This document shows positions 25,531 through 34,854 of a DNA stretch of 64,000 nt, piece after piece. Location of the stretch: positions 434,001 through 498,000 of the forward strand of contig NZ_CP085242.1 in NCBI RefSeq assembly GCF_044810985.1, in the 5' to 3' direction. The notes beneath the pieces are model-generated. The model ran no database searches. It was not told the DNA's origin and saw nothing but the letters and a program-made list of their open reading frames with translations. The position numbers were made by a program, and so were the translations under genes. Position 1 is the stretch's first letter; each line of letters opens with the position of its first letter. The stretch is from Marinospirillum sp031581385 (lineage in GTDB: Bacteria; Pseudomonadota; Gammaproteobacteria; Pseudomonadales; Halomonadaceae).

Positions 25531-28143
25531 ATGGGTAAATCACTGGTCATCGTCGAGTCACCGGCCAAAGCCAAGACCATCAATAAATATCTGGGAAATG
25601 ATTTTATCGTCAAATCCAGTGTTGGTCATATCCGCGATTTGCCGGTCAGCGGCAGCGGCAAGACATCCCGTGGCAAAACAACGGCCAAGAAGCCTGCGAC
25701 CGCTGCGGACAAAAAGAAGAAGGCGCAGGAGCAGCTGGTCAATCGTATGGGGATCGACCCTGAGCATGGCTGGAAAGCCCATTACGAAACCCTGCCCGGC
25801 AAGGAAAAGGTGGTCAGTGAGCTGAAAAAACTGGCCAAGGAAGCCGATGCCATCTATCTGGCCACGGATTTGGATCGCGAAGGGGAAGCCATTGCCTGGC
25901 ACCTGCGCGAAACCCTGGGCGGTGATGATTCCCGCTACCGTCGTGTGGTCTTCAACGAAATCACCAAAAAAGCTATTACCCAGGCCTTTGAAGCCCCCGG
26001 CAGTCTGGACATGAATCGCGTCAATGCCCAGCAGGCGCGGCGTTTTCTGGATCGGGTTGTGGGTTTCATGGTTTCCCCTCTGCTCTGGTCCAAGGTGGCC
26101 AGGGGCTTGTCGGCTGGTCGTGTGCAATCGGTTGCCGTGCGCCTGATCGTCGAGCGGGAAAGGGAAATCCGTGCCTTTATACCGGAAGAATACTGGGATA
26201 TCACCGCCCATCTTCAGAATCAGAAGCAAACACCGCTGTCCTGCATGGTGGCTAAAAAAGCCGGTAAAAATTTCCGTCCCGGCAGCAAGGAAGAAACCGA
26301 TGTGGCTCTGGCCGAGCTGAGTCCTGCGGATTATCAGGTGGCGGATCGGGAAGACAAACCCACCAGCAGTCGTCCCGGTGCTCCCTACATCACTTCGACC
26401 CTGCAGCAGGCCGCCAGTACCCGCCTGGGCTTTTCCGTCAAGAAAACCATGACCCTGGCGCAGCGTCTTTATGAAGCCGGTCACATCACCTACATGCGTA
26501 CCGATTCGACCAACCTGTCCCAGGAAGCTGTCAGCAGCTGCCGGGACTGGATCGGTCAGGAACTGGGCCAGAAGTACCTGCCGGAAAAACCCAATCTTTA
26601 TTCCAGCAAGGAAGGCGCACAGGAGGCTCACGAAGCGATCCGCCCCTCCAATGTTCACCTGCAGGGCAAGGATATTTCCGGCCTGGAGCGTGATGCCCAG
26701 CGCCTGTATGAATTGATCTGGCGACAGTTTGTTGCCTGCCAGATGCCACCGGCGCGTTATCTGTCAACGACCCTGACCGTAAAAGCCGCTGATTATGAGC
26801 TGAAAGCGAAGGGTCGGGTGCTGCAGTTTGATGGTTTCACCCGCATTCAACCACCCGGTGGCAAACAGGCTGAAGACCAGGAGTTGCCGGATTTGCAGGT
26901 GGGTGAACAACTGCTGCTCAAGGAGCTGGACCCCAAACAGCACTTCACCAAGCCACCGGCTCGTTATTCCGAAGCGGCCTTGGTCAAGGAACTGGAAAAG
27001 CGTGGTATTGGCCGTCCTTCCACCTATGCCTCGATCATCTCCACCATTCAGGATCGGGGTTACGTCAAGGTTGAAAATCGGCGTTTCTATGCGGAAAAAA
27101 TGGGCGATATCGTCACCGACCGCCTGGTGGAGTCCTTCCGCGACCTGCTGGATTTCAGCTTCACCGCCCGTATGGAAGACTCCCTGGATGCCGTGGCCGA
27201 TGGTGAAGAAGAATGGAAAAACCTGCTGGATCGCTTCTACAAGGATTTCAAACAGCAACTGGAACAGGCCCAGTCAGCCGATGGCATGCGCCCCAACCAG
27301 CCGGTGGACACCGACATCAGTTGTCCTACCTGCGGGCGGCACATGCAGATCCGCATCGCCTCAACCGGCACCTTCCTGGGCTGTTCTGGCTATGCCCTGC
27401 CGCCCAAGGAGCGTTGCAAAACCACCATCAACCTGATGCCGGGCGAAGAATTTGTTCCCGCTGATGGTGATGAAGATGCTGAAGTCGATGCCCTGCGAGC
27501 CAAGCGCCGCTGTCAGAAATGCGGCACGGCCATGGAAAGCTTCATCATTGATGAAAAGCGCAAGTTGCATATTTGCGGCAACAGCCCGGATTGTGACGGT
27601 TACCAGATAGAAGAAGGCCATTTCAAGCTCAAGGGCTATGAAGGCCCCACCCTTGACTGTGACAAGTGCGGCAGTGAAATGCAGCTGAAAACCGGGCGTT
27701 TTGGTAAATACTTCGGCTGCACCAACGCCGAGTGCAAGAACACTCGCAAGTTGCTGAAAAACGGCGAACCTGCACCGCCCAAGATGGACCCGGTGCCCAT
27801 GCCTGAACTCCAGTGCCAGAAGGTGGATGACCACTATGTACTGCGGGACGGTGCCAGCGGGCTCTTCCTGGCTGCCAGCCAGTTCCCGAAAAAACGCGAA
27901 ACCCGGCCACCGCTGGTCAGTGAGATCAAGCCGCACAAGGCTGAGATTGATCCCAAGCATCATTATATTCTGGAAGCGCCGGAAGCGGATTCCGAGGGCA
28001 ATCCCACGGTGATACGCTTTTCCCGGAAAACCCAGGAACAGTATGTTCAGGCGGAGAAAGACGGTAAATCAACCGGCTTCAGAGCCTTCTGGGATGGCAG
28101 GCAATGGAAGATTGAAGACAAGTCGGCCGGTAAGAAACAATGA
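25531..28143 (+). CDS. topA: DNA topoisomerase I
   Basis: The 870-residue type IA topoisomerase starts with the TOPRIM domain (KSLVIVESPAKAKTI; later YLATDLDREGEAIAWHL). The active-site tyrosine is in HITYMRTDSTNLS. Three C-terminal zinc-finger-like modules begin CPTCGRHMQ, CQKCGTAME and CDKCGSEMQ. The ATG at 25531 is chosen because it begins the conserved MGKSLVIVESP; the frame opens earlier at 25393 with unrelated sequence. It relaxes negative supercoils. It overlaps the DUF6586 gene in ATGA. Confidence 0.97.
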   Translation: MGKSLVIVESPAKAKTINKYLGNDFIVKSSVGHIRDLPVSGSGKTSRGKTTAKKPATAADKKKKAQEQLVNRMGIDPEHGWKAHYETLPGKEKVVSELKKLAKEADAIYLATDLDREGEAIAWHLRETLGGDDSRYRRVVFNEITKKAITQAFEAPGSLDMNRVNAQQARRFLDRVVGFMVSPLLWSKVARGLSAGRVQSVAVRLIVEREREIRAFIPEEYWDITAHLQNQKQTPLSCMVAKKAGKNFRPGSKEETDVALAELSPADYQVADREDKPTSSRPGAPYITSTLQQAASTRLGFSVKKTMTLAQRLYEAGHITYMRTDSTNLSQEAVSSCRDWIGQELGQKYLPEKPNLYSSKEGAQEAHEAIRPSNVHLQGKDISGLERDAQRLYELIWRQFVACQMPPARYLSTTLTVKAADYELKAKGRVLQFDGFTRIQPPGGKQAEDQELPDLQVGEQLLLKELDPKQHFTKPPARYSEAALVKELEKRGIGRPSTYASIISTIQDRGYVKVENRRFYAEKMGDIVTDRLVESFRDLLDFSFTARMEDSLDAVADGEEEWKNLLDRFYKDFKQQLEQAQSADGMRPNQPVDTDISCPTCGRHMQIRIASTGTFLGCSGYALPPKERCKTTINLMPGEEFVPADGDEDAEVDALRAKRRCQKCGTAMESFIIDEKRKLHICGNSPDCDGYQIEEGHFKLKGYEGPTLDCDKCGSEMQLKTGRFGKYFGCTNAECKNTRKLLKNGEPAPPKMDPVPMPELQCQKVDDHYVLRDGASGLFLAASQFPKKRETRPPLVSEIKPHKAEIDPKHHYILEAPEADSEGNPTVIRFSRKTQEQYVQAEKDGKSTGFRAFWDGRQWKIEDKSAGKKQ

Positions 28144-28655
28144 TTCAGGCACAGCGCTCGCGGGCTAACCAAAAGCTGTATCAAGCCAGCTTGCTGCTGG
28201 ACGCTGCTGCTCAACCTCAGGATGAGTTGAACCAGGTGGCCTGGCAACAGGCTTGCCATGAGGCCGCTCTGAATGCCCTGGAGGCAGCGGAAATTGCTTT
28301 TTTAAGGGAGCTGGCGGTGGCTTATCGCCTGAACCTGCAGGCCGTCAAAGAGGCCGGTGATCTGGAAAAGCTGGCTGCAGAACGCCAGCAGCAGTTACCT
28401 GAGCTGAAACGCCTGCAGGCTGAATTCAGAAATCCGGCCAGCCCTCTGAGTCGACTGCAACCGGCATTGCTGGCATTAAGACAGCCGCCAGCAGTCAGTG
28501 ATGGGCCGGAAGTGGACGAAGGAGCCAGGATTTCCCTGGCCAGTGCGGAGGAGCCGCAGACTCTGGAAGAGCGCCAACTGGCGGATGCCAGGGCCATGCA
28601 TCAAGCCATGAAAAGCTTGTTTCAGGAGCTGCGCGAGCAACTCCTGGAACACTGA
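28140..28655 (+). CDS. DUF6586-like protein
   Basis: The 171-residue protein is almost entirely helical, rich in Ala, Leu, Gln and Glu, starting MIQAQRSRANQKLYQASLLL. It has no signal peptide or membrane segment. Genes of this kind sit between topA and lexA in Pseudomonas and relatives, which matches the order here, although the usual sulA is absent. It is translationally coupled to topA. Function unknown. Confidence 0.7.
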   Translation: MIQAQRSRANQKLYQASLLLDAAAQPQDELNQVAWQQACHEAALNALEAAEIAFLRELAVAYRLNLQAVKEAGDLEKLAAERQQQLPELKRLQAEFRNPASPLSRLQPALLALRQPPAVSDGPEVDEGARISLASAEEPQTLEERQLADARAMHQAMKSLFQELREQLLEH

Positions 28656-29282
28656 TCAGTGAAAAGTCTGGTTGAAATCTTCCCGAATCAAACCCACGGC
28701 CAGCCCTTCAATGGCCAGATTGTCCTGCGTCAGATCCACTTCGATCGGTTCGAAATCCTCGTTTTCCGGCAGTAGCCAGACCCTGCTGCCTTCCTGCTTG
28801 AAACGTTTGACCGTGACTTCGTCATCAATCCGGGCCACCACCAGTTGCCCGTTTTTGGGGGCTTCCTGGGTGCGGTGAACCGCCAGCAGATCACCTTCCA
28901 GAATTCCGATGTTCTTCATGCTGAGACCCTTGACCCTCAGCAGGTAGTCCGCCTTGTGGCTGAAAGAGCCGGGGTCCACCTTGAGATGAAAATCGATGTT
29001 TTCCTGAGCCAGCAAGGGGCTGCCTGCTGCAACCTGACCCAACACGGGCAACCCCTTGGGGCGTGCAGGCGTCTTGGGCAGGCGGATGCCCCGCGAAGTG
29101 CCGGGCATCATTTCAATGGCACCTTTTTTCGCCAGGGCCTTGAGGTGCTCCTCTGCGGCATTGGGGGATTTGAACCCGAGCAGCTTGGAAATCTCGGCAC
29201 GGGTGGGGGGCATGCCCCTTTCTTTCATCGCCTGTTTGACGATATCCAGCACCTGTTCCTGGCGTTTGGTGAGTTTTTGCAT
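28656..29282 (-). CDS. lexA: LexA repressor
   Basis: The 208-residue SOS repressor has an N-terminal winged HTH (about 1-65; TRAEISKLLGFKSPNAAEEHL), cleavage site A86–G87 (QVAAGSPL), catalytic S121 (LSMKNIGI) and K159 (VTVKRF). The ATG at 29282 begins the conserved MQKLTKRQ; a further upstream ATG adds 12 unrelated residues. The promoter region carries an imperfect LexA-like site. Its stop abuts the DUF6586 stop within the palindrome CACTGATCAGTG. Confidence 0.96.
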   Translation of the reverse strand: MQKLTKRQEQVLDIVKQAMKERGMPPTRAEISKLLGFKSPNAAEEHLKALAKKGAIEMMPGTSRGIRLPKTPARPKGLPVLGQVAAGSPLLAQENIDFHLKVDPGSFSHKADYLLRVKGLSMKNIGILEGDLLAVHRTQEAPKNGQLVVARIDDEVTVKRFKQEGSRVWLLPENEDFEPIEVDLTQDNLAIEGLAVGLIREDFNQTFH

Positions 29283-29340
29283 GGCAGTTGATCCCGGTGA
29301 TTGACAGTAGATGGGCATACAGCTGGTTAATTGCCCAGTG

Positions 29341-29387
29341 CTAGCTTTTCATACAGTATTCTAGCTGCTTACCGGTTGATGCGTAAA
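29341..29387 (-). promoter_or_regulatory. Candidate lexA promoter and operator
   Basis: On the minus strand TTTACG (29382-29387) and TAGAAT (29358-29363) are spaced by 18 bp, a plausible sigma-70 promoter. Just downstream, 29341-29356 reads CTGTATGAAAAGCTAG, matching one half of the CTGT-N8-ACAG LexA box and poorly matching the other. A second CTGTATG half-site lies at 29316-29322. The -35 element sits at the end of the upstream SIMPL gene. Confidence 0.45.
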
Positions 29388-29389
29388 GG

Positions 29390-30088
29390 TTAATCGACTA
29401 ATTCAAAGATGACCTGGACTCTGGCCGAGGTTTCCACGCGACCCGGCTGCATGTCCGGGGTGGATTCATTGCTGGAATCCGCTGCCATGACGGCACTTCT
29501 GGCCTGGATTCCGGGGCTGGAAATTTCTTCGATCTGCAAGGCTTTACCCAGTTGCTGTCCCAGAGTGGCGGCCATGATCTGGGCTTTGTTGCGGGCATCA
29601 GCCAGGGCTTCTTCCAATGCCGGGTTACGCTGACTGGTTGCCTGAGTACTGTGATAATTCAGTGGCCCCAGTTGGCTGGGTTGCCCCTGGCTGATTTTTT
29701 CCACCCACTCCCCGGTTTTTTCCACGGGCAGATCCAGGACAATCAGATCACGCGTGGCGGTGTAGCCGATGATCTGCCATTCATCATTGCTACGCTTGTG
29801 TCGGGGATGAACCCGAACCTGACCGGCTTCCAGGCGGGCATTTTCAGGGAGCTGGCGGCGCAGACTGCGAAGCAGGTTACCGAATCTTGATTCCAGTTCT
29901 TGCAGGGCCAGGCGTGAGTTCTTGTGGTCACTGGTGAAGCTGGCGTGAATATCCACCCGATCAGCATCCAGGGTGATGCTGGCTTCTCCGGCCACCTTTA
30001 GGTGCGGCTGGGGCGCCCAGTCACTGGCAGACGCAGCGCTGGTCAACAACAGGCTCAGAGTGAGCCCAAGAGCAAACAGGTTTTTCAT
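29390..30088 (-). CDS. SIMPL-domain (DUF541) periplasmic protein
   Basis: The 232-residue protein has a signal peptide (FALGLTLSLLLTSAASAS). The body matches SIMPL/DUF541 features: KVAGEASITLDADRVDIHASF at the start and LEEALADARNKAQIMAATLGQ near the C-terminal third. The ATG at 30088 overlaps the MATE-pump stop and has GGAGG upstream, which decides it over the longer frame. SIMPL proteins are linked to oxidative-stress tolerance (E. coli YggE) but mechanism is unknown. Confidence 0.85.
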   Translation of the reverse strand: MKNLFALGLTLSLLLTSAASASDWAPQPHLKVAGEASITLDADRVDIHASFTSDHKNSRLALQELESRFGNLLRSLRRQLPENARLEAGQVRVHPRHKRSNDEWQIIGYTATRDLIVLDLPVEKTGEWVEKISQGQPSQLGPLNYHSTQATSQRNPALEEALADARNKAQIMAATLGQQLGKALQIEEISSPGIQARSAVMAADSSNESTPDMQPGRVETSARVQVIFELVD

Positions 30089-31461
30089 ATTGCCTCCTGC
30101 GGAGTGTTGGGGTTCAGGAATTGCCGACTGGTGGAATGCAGGCGCCACAGCAGCATGGCTGCCGCAAAACTCAGGCCCAGAATCAGACCGTACCAGAAGC
30201 CTTGTACGCCCTGAGGCCCCCAGGGGTTGTCTCCCAGAGCCAGCCACCAGCCGCCACCCAAACCGATCAGCCAATAGGCCACAAAGGTGATCAGCATAAT
30301 AATGCGGGTATCCTTGTAGCCGCGCAAGGCACCTGCGGCATTCACCTGCAAGGCATCGGAAATCTGGTAAAGAACAGCCAACTGGATCAGGCCTGCGGCC
30401 AGCAGCTGTACCTCAGTGTTTTCTGAATAGAGCCTGACCACCCAGGGTGCTGAAAGCCACATGAAAGCAGCCGAGATCAGGGCCACCAGGGCCGAGAGCT
30501 GAACACCGTACCAGGCGGCTTCACGGGCCTCATCAGGGCGGCCGGAACCCAGGGCATGACCCACCTTGACGGTCAGAGCCATCCCCAGGCTGAGGGGCAC
30601 CATAAACAGGAGCGTGGTGAAATTGAAAGCCACCTGATGTCCGGCCACCACCACTTCACCCAGCCCGCCGATAAACAGGGCAATGGTGGTAAAGAGCGAG
30701 GCTTCGACAAAAATCGACAGACCAATCGGCAAACCCACCCAGAAAATATGCCCAATTTGAATCCATTCTGGCTTTTGCCAGGCTGCAAAAATGGCAAAAC
30801 GCCGGTAATTGGGGCGCAAGTGCACATAAAGGCTTAATAGCAGGGCCATAAACCAGAAACTCAGCGCCGTGGCATAACCGCAACCGACAGCCCCTAATTG
30901 CGGCAGGCCCAGCTTGCCGTAGATCAGCACATAATTGGCAGGAATATTGATCAGCAACCCCAGAAGACTGATCCAGAGCACCGGACGGGTATGATTGAGG
31001 CCTTCACAAAGACAACGCAGCACCTGAAAAAAGGCCAGAGCTGGCAAACCCCAGGCCAGTGCTCGCAGATAACCGGAAGCCAGCGCGGAAACCTCCGGGG
31101 TGATGCCCATAAAATCAAACACCCACTGGCTGTTGGTCATCACCAGACCGCCGAAGAGGATCATCACCAGGCTCACCCAGGTGGCCTGATGCACCGTTCC
31201 GGCCAGGGTGGATGTCTGACGCGCACCTGCGGCCTGGGCAACCAGAGGGGTGGTGCCCAGCAGAGTGCCGAAGATCAAAAGCATGATGGGAGCAAACACA
31301 CTGGTGCCCACTGCAACAGCAGCCAGATCCACAGCACTCAAGCGCCCGGCCATCAGGGTGTCGACCACCCCCATACCGGTTTGTGCCAGATGCGCGCCTA
31401 GCAGCGGCAGGGCCAGAACCAGCAGGGGTGTATTGAAATGCCAGAAACGTGAAATTTGCAT
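30085..31461 (-). CDS. MATE family multidrug efflux pump (NorM-like)
   Basis: The 458-residue protein has twelve hydrophobic helices in the MATE pattern. Conserved segments include PLLGAHLAQTGMGVVDTLMAG in TM1 and GLPIGLSIFVEASLFT at the start of the second half. Members export cationic drugs in exchange for Na+ or H+. A TTG four codons upstream could also start translation; the ATG is preferred. It overlaps the SIMPL gene by 4 nt. Confidence 0.9.
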   Translation of the reverse strand: MQISRFWHFNTPLLVLALPLLGAHLAQTGMGVVDTLMAGRLSAVDLAAVAVGTSVFAPIMLLIFGTLLGTTPLVAQAAGARQTSTLAGTVHQATWVSLVMILFGGLVMTNSQWVFDFMGITPEVSALASGYLRALAWGLPALAFFQVLRCLCEGLNHTRPVLWISLLGLLINIPANYVLIYGKLGLPQLGAVGCGYATALSFWFMALLLSLYVHLRPNYRRFAIFAAWQKPEWIQIGHIFWVGLPIGLSIFVEASLFTTIALFIGGLGEVVVAGHQVAFNFTTLLFMVPLSLGMALTVKVGHALGSGRPDEAREAAWYGVQLSALVALISAAFMWLSAPWVVRLYSENTEVQLLAAGLIQLAVLYQISDALQVNAAGALRGYKDTRIIMLITFVAYWLIGLGGGWWLALGDNPWGPQGVQGFWYGLILGLSFAAAMLLWRLHSTSRQFLNPNTPQEAI

Positions 31462-31559
31462 AAAGAATCTCAAGAAGAAAACTTATTTTACAGTAAAATA
31501 GACTGCCCAGTCTGCAATAAATCAGTAGAATCGCCAACAATTCTTAACTTCTTTGACTG

Positions 31560-32180
31560 ATGGCAGGAAGGATTTTGACGCCCGAAGAACATGAATACCA
31601 GGAAGGTGAAAAGTTGATTCAACTTTTTGCCGAGCTTTTTTATGATCGTTATCAGACCCGGCTGGTGCGTGGCGGGGAAGAGCCGCTCTATCTGCCTGCC
31701 AGCATGACCGGTGATGATCATCAAATCATTTTTGCACGCGGCTATTTCACCAGCGCCCTGCATGAGCTGGCCCACTGGTGCGTGGCCGGTGAAAAGCGCC
31801 GGGAACTGGAAGATTTTGGCTACTGGTATCTGCCGGATGGAAGAAGTGCTGCCCAGCAGCGGGCTTTTGAAAAAGTGGAAGTTCGCCCCCAGGCCTTTGA
31901 GCAGTGCTTTACCCTGGCCAGTGGTCGCAAGTTTCACATCAGTGCCGACAACCTCTCAGGCGAGCCGGGGGACACCCGCAATTTTGAACGCCAGGTTCAC
32001 CGGCTGACCTACCAACTGCTGTTTGAAGACCAGCTGCAGGGCCGTGCCCGCATCCTTTTTGATGCCATCTGCCAGACCTGGAACAATCCCTTTCCAGACT
32101 GGCAGGAGGAAGCCAGACAGGAGCTGTCAGAAAAGCTGAAGCCCCTAGTTGCTGGCGGGTATGACCGAAGCCTGGCGTGA
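31560..32180 (+). CDS. epmC: Elongation factor P hydroxylase EpmC
   Basis: The 206-residue protein has the EpmC signatures ELAHWCVAGEKRRELEDFGYWY, with a histidine and acidic residues suited to non-heme iron, and FEKVEVRPQA. EpmC hydroxylates the beta-lysylated lysine of EF-P after EpmA and EpmB. No clear Shine–Dalgarno sequence precedes the ATG. The last 36 bp overlap the 3' end of the convergent ABC ATPase gene. Confidence 0.9.
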   Translation: MAGRILTPEEHEYQEGEKLIQLFAELFYDRYQTRLVRGGEEPLYLPASMTGDDHQIIFARGYFTSALHELAHWCVAGEKRRELEDFGYWYLPDGRSAAQQRAFEKVEVRPQAFEQCFTLASGRKFHISADNLSGEPGDTRNFERQVHRLTYQLLFEDQLQGRARILFDAICQTWNNPFPDWQEEARQELSEKLKPLVAGGYDRSLA

Positions 32181-33179
32181 ACTCCCCAGAGTCACATGAC
32201 TGCCGATTTCAAAATGGTTGTGGCTGGGGGTGATGGCACAATACTGGATACCTTCCTGCTCCAGTACATAGAGGTAGTCATGGCCGCGAAACTCACGATC
32301 CAGTACCTTGGCTGCATCGGGGTTGTCACTGGCTGTCAGTTGCAGGTCCTCGGGTCGCAGGGACAACTGCACATCCCCCTTGCTGGCGGTATGCAGGCTG
32401 ATATTGCCCAGAGGGGTTTCCGCAAAACTGCCAATCGCGCGACCGCGTAAAAGATTGGTGTGACCCAGAAAAGTCGCGACAAAGGCATTGGCAGGGTGCT
32501 GGTAAACGGCCTGAGGGGTATCCAGTTGCATCAACTGACCCTGCTGCATGACTCCAACCTTGTCGGCAAACGTCATGGCTTCAGCCTGATCGTGGGTGAC
32601 CAGAATCACCGAGGTGCCCGCTTTCTTGAAGAGGCTGCGCATTTCCTTGCGGGTGGCTTCACGCAGGGCGGCATCCAGATTGGAAAAGGGTTCATCCAGC
32701 AGGACCAGTTCAGGCTCTGCCGCCAGGGTGCGGGCCAGAGCCACCCTTTGTTGCTGGCCGCCGGATAATTCATGCGGATAGCGTGTGGCATAGGGCGTCA
32801 GGCCGACCAGATCCAGCCATTCCATGGCTTTTTCTTTCAGCTGGTTTTTTGGAACGTGGCGCATGGCAAAAGTGACATTGCGCAGCAGCGTCATGTGTGG
32901 AAACAGCGCATAGTCTTGAAACACGATGCCGATATTGCGTTTTTGCGGAGGCAATTCGGTGACTTCTCGATCATGCAAAAAGATATGGCCAGCGGTGGGG
33001 TGCTCAAAACCGGCCAGCATTCTCAGGGTTGTGGTTTTGCCACAACCGCTGGGCCCCAGCAAAGCCAGGATTTCACCGGGTTGCAGGGTGAAGCTCACCT
33101 GATCCACGGCCAGGGAGTCCCCTTCATTGTAGCGTTTACTCAAACCCTCAACACGCATCAGCGCCTGTATGGAATTCAT
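32145..33179 (-). CDS. fbpC: Ferric-iron-type ABC transporter ATPase (FbpC-like)
   Basis: The 344-residue ATPase has Walker A GPSGCGKTT, signature LSGGQQQRVALA, Walker B LVLLDEPFSNLD and a C-terminal TOBE-like domain (about 240-340; LRPEDLQL). It overlaps the two-domain permease by 4 nt. The Fe(III) assignment follows from FbpC similarity, the fused permease and a Fur-like site upstream; thiamine or other anions remain possible. No substrate-binding protein gene is adjacent. Confidence 0.8.
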   Translation of the reverse strand: MNSIQALMRVEGLSKRYNEGDSLAVDQVSFTLQPGEILALLGPSGCGKTTTLRMLAGFEHPTAGHIFLHDREVTELPPQKRNIGIVFQDYALFPHMTLLRNVTFAMRHVPKNQLKEKAMEWLDLVGLTPYATRYPHELSGGQQQRVALARTLAAEPELVLLDEPFSNLDAALREATRKEMRSLFKKAGTSVILVTHDQAEAMTFADKVGVMQQGQLMQLDTPQAVYQHPANAFVATFLGHTNLLRGRAIGSFAETPLGNISLHTASKGDVQLSLRPEDLQLTASDNPDAAKVLDREFRGHDYLYVLEQEGIQYCAITPSHNHFEIGSHVTLGSSRQASVIPASN

Positions 33180-34768
33180 CGGTTGCCCTCGCGATTCAGC
33201 ACCATGCCGACAGATAAGCTGGAAAAAATCACAATCGCCGCAGCAAAGGGGGCGGCCTCAGCCATTAAACCCTCTGAAGTGCGACTGAAAACGGTAACGG
33301 CCAGGGTGGTGTAGCCCGTGGGTGCCAGTAAGAAAGTAATCGGTAGCTCTTTCATGCAAAACAGGAAAACAATGGCAATGGAAGCCAGAATACCGCGTCT
33401 CAGTCTGGGGAAGACGACATGAAAGAAGGTGGCAATCGGGCCATGCCCCAGAGAAAAGGAGGCCTCTTCCAGGTTGGAGCGGGTCTGCATCAGAGAGCTG
33501 CGAATCGGCCCCATGGCCAAAGCCAGGGTCGCCAGTGCCCAGGTGAAAATCAGCAAAGCTAGGGTCTGGTAGAGAAAATAAGCGGTATGTAGGGCAAAGA
33601 ACACCATCGCCAGAGCCAGGGTCAGGGGCGGCAGCGCATAACCAATGTAGGTGGAGCGTTCTATGACGGTGGAAATCCGGGATGGGTAACGCACCAGTAG
33701 ATAGGCAATCGGCAGAGCAAAACCTGCTGCCACCAGAGCCGCTGGCAAGGCCGCCGCTGCAGAACGCAGGAAGGTGCCGGGCACTTCCAGGAAGAAACTC
33801 AGATCAGGGGGGGCCAGCAGCAGCCAGTAGGCCAGAATCATCACCGGCAAGCCGATGGAGCTTAAAAACACCACACTCAGATAGATCCATGCTGGAAAGG
33901 CCTTCCAGCCCAGCTGACTGGCCGCCTTGGGCCGGGCAATACCGCTGCCAACACTGGCCAGGCGCTTGCGCTTGAGCACCAGGGTTTCCATAAGCACAAA
34001 ACTGCCCGCCAGAGCCAAAAGCATCAGCGACAGCCAGGCGGCATAAATCCGGTCAAAAGCACTGGAGTACTGGGTGAAGATGGCGTAACTGAAGGCTTCA
34101 TAGCGCATCAGAGCCACGGCCCCGAAATCGCCCATGACGTAAAGGCCGATCACCAGCCAACCGGCCATCAGGGCCGGGGCCATGTGGGGCAGCAGGATTT
34201 TCAGGAAAATCTGGCGCTGGCTGTAACCCAGGGCCTGGGCGCTTTCTTCCAGGCTGCGATCAAAGCCCAGGAAGGTGGCGCGCAGATTCAGAAACAAATA
34301 AGGAAAGGTATAAAGACTCAAGGCCAGAACCGCACCGGTATAGCCGTTGATACGCGGCAGCTCCCAGCCAAACAGCTGGGCAAACACGCCATAGTGGCCT
34401 CCCAGACCCAGTAGGGCGTAGGCCATGACATAACCGGGAACCGCCAGGGGCACTACGGCAAGCAGGGTAATGGCTTTTTTAAAGCGGATGTTGGTGCGTG
34501 TCACCAGCCAGGCAGTGGGCAAGGCCATCAGGGTGGCCAGCAGGAGCACACCAAAGGTCAGCTTCAGGGTATTGAACAGCAGATCCAGATTGCGCTGCCT
34601 GAACACCAGTTCAACCAGTTGGCCTGAATCCGCCTGAAAGGCTCTGAGGCCCAGATAAAACAGGGGCAAGACCATGGCCAGGGCTGCAACTACAGAGGGA
34701 ATCAGAATATAAAAAGGGGGTCTTTGCCCCCAGATTCTGTAAATGTAGCTGGCAACGTGGGTGCTCAT
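33176..34768 (-). CDS. fbpB: Ferric-iron-type ABC permease, fused two-domain (FbpB-like)
   Basis: The 530-residue membrane protein contains two permease halves of about six helices each. EAA loops are recognisable as RSLEESAQALGYSQRQIFLKI in half one and SNLEEASFSLGHGPIATFFHV in half two. This fused layout is typical of FbpB/SfuB. It is the first gene of the pair and lies about 60 bp downstream of a Fur-like site. Confidence 0.82.
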   Translation of the reverse strand: MSTHVASYIYRIWGQRPPFYILIPSVVAALAMVLPLFYLGLRAFQADSGQLVELVFRQRNLDLLFNTLKLTFGVLLLATLMALPTAWLVTRTNIRFKKAITLLAVVPLAVPGYVMAYALLGLGGHYGVFAQLFGWELPRINGYTGAVLALSLYTFPYLFLNLRATFLGFDRSLEESAQALGYSQRQIFLKILLPHMAPALMAGWLVIGLYVMGDFGAVALMRYEAFSYAIFTQYSSAFDRIYAAWLSLMLLALAGSFVLMETLVLKRKRLASVGSGIARPKAASQLGWKAFPAWIYLSVVFLSSIGLPVMILAYWLLLAPPDLSFFLEVPGTFLRSAAAALPAALVAAGFALPIAYLLVRYPSRISTVIERSTYIGYALPPLTLALAMVFFALHTAYFLYQTLALLIFTWALATLALAMGPIRSSLMQTRSNLEEASFSLGHGPIATFFHVVFPRLRRGILASIAIVFLFCMKELPITFLLAPTGYTTLAVTVFSRTSEGLMAEAAPFAAAIVIFSSLSVGMVLNREGNR

Positions 34769-34831
34769 CGAAAGGCTAAACCTTACTTGGGTTGGGTGAT
34801 TAGGGGTAAGCTAGCAGATTCACCCAGCCTT

Positions 34832-34850
34832 GTAAATGATAATTATACGC
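34832..34850 (-). promoter_or_regulatory. Candidate Fur box overlapping a -10 element
   Basis: The 19 bases match the GATAATGATAATCATTATC consensus at 13 of 19 positions, with an unbroken AATGATAAT core. On the minus strand a TATAAT (34842-34847) lies inside it, so bound Fur would cover the promoter of the fbpBC pair. Consensus comparison was done by eye. Confidence 0.5.
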
Positions 34851-34854
34851 AGCT

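Noticed and set aside
29316..29334. A second complete SOS box upstream of lexA
   Set aside because: CTGTATG is followed by CCCATCTACTGT, which is a direct rather than inverted CTGT arrangement; only a half-site is supported.
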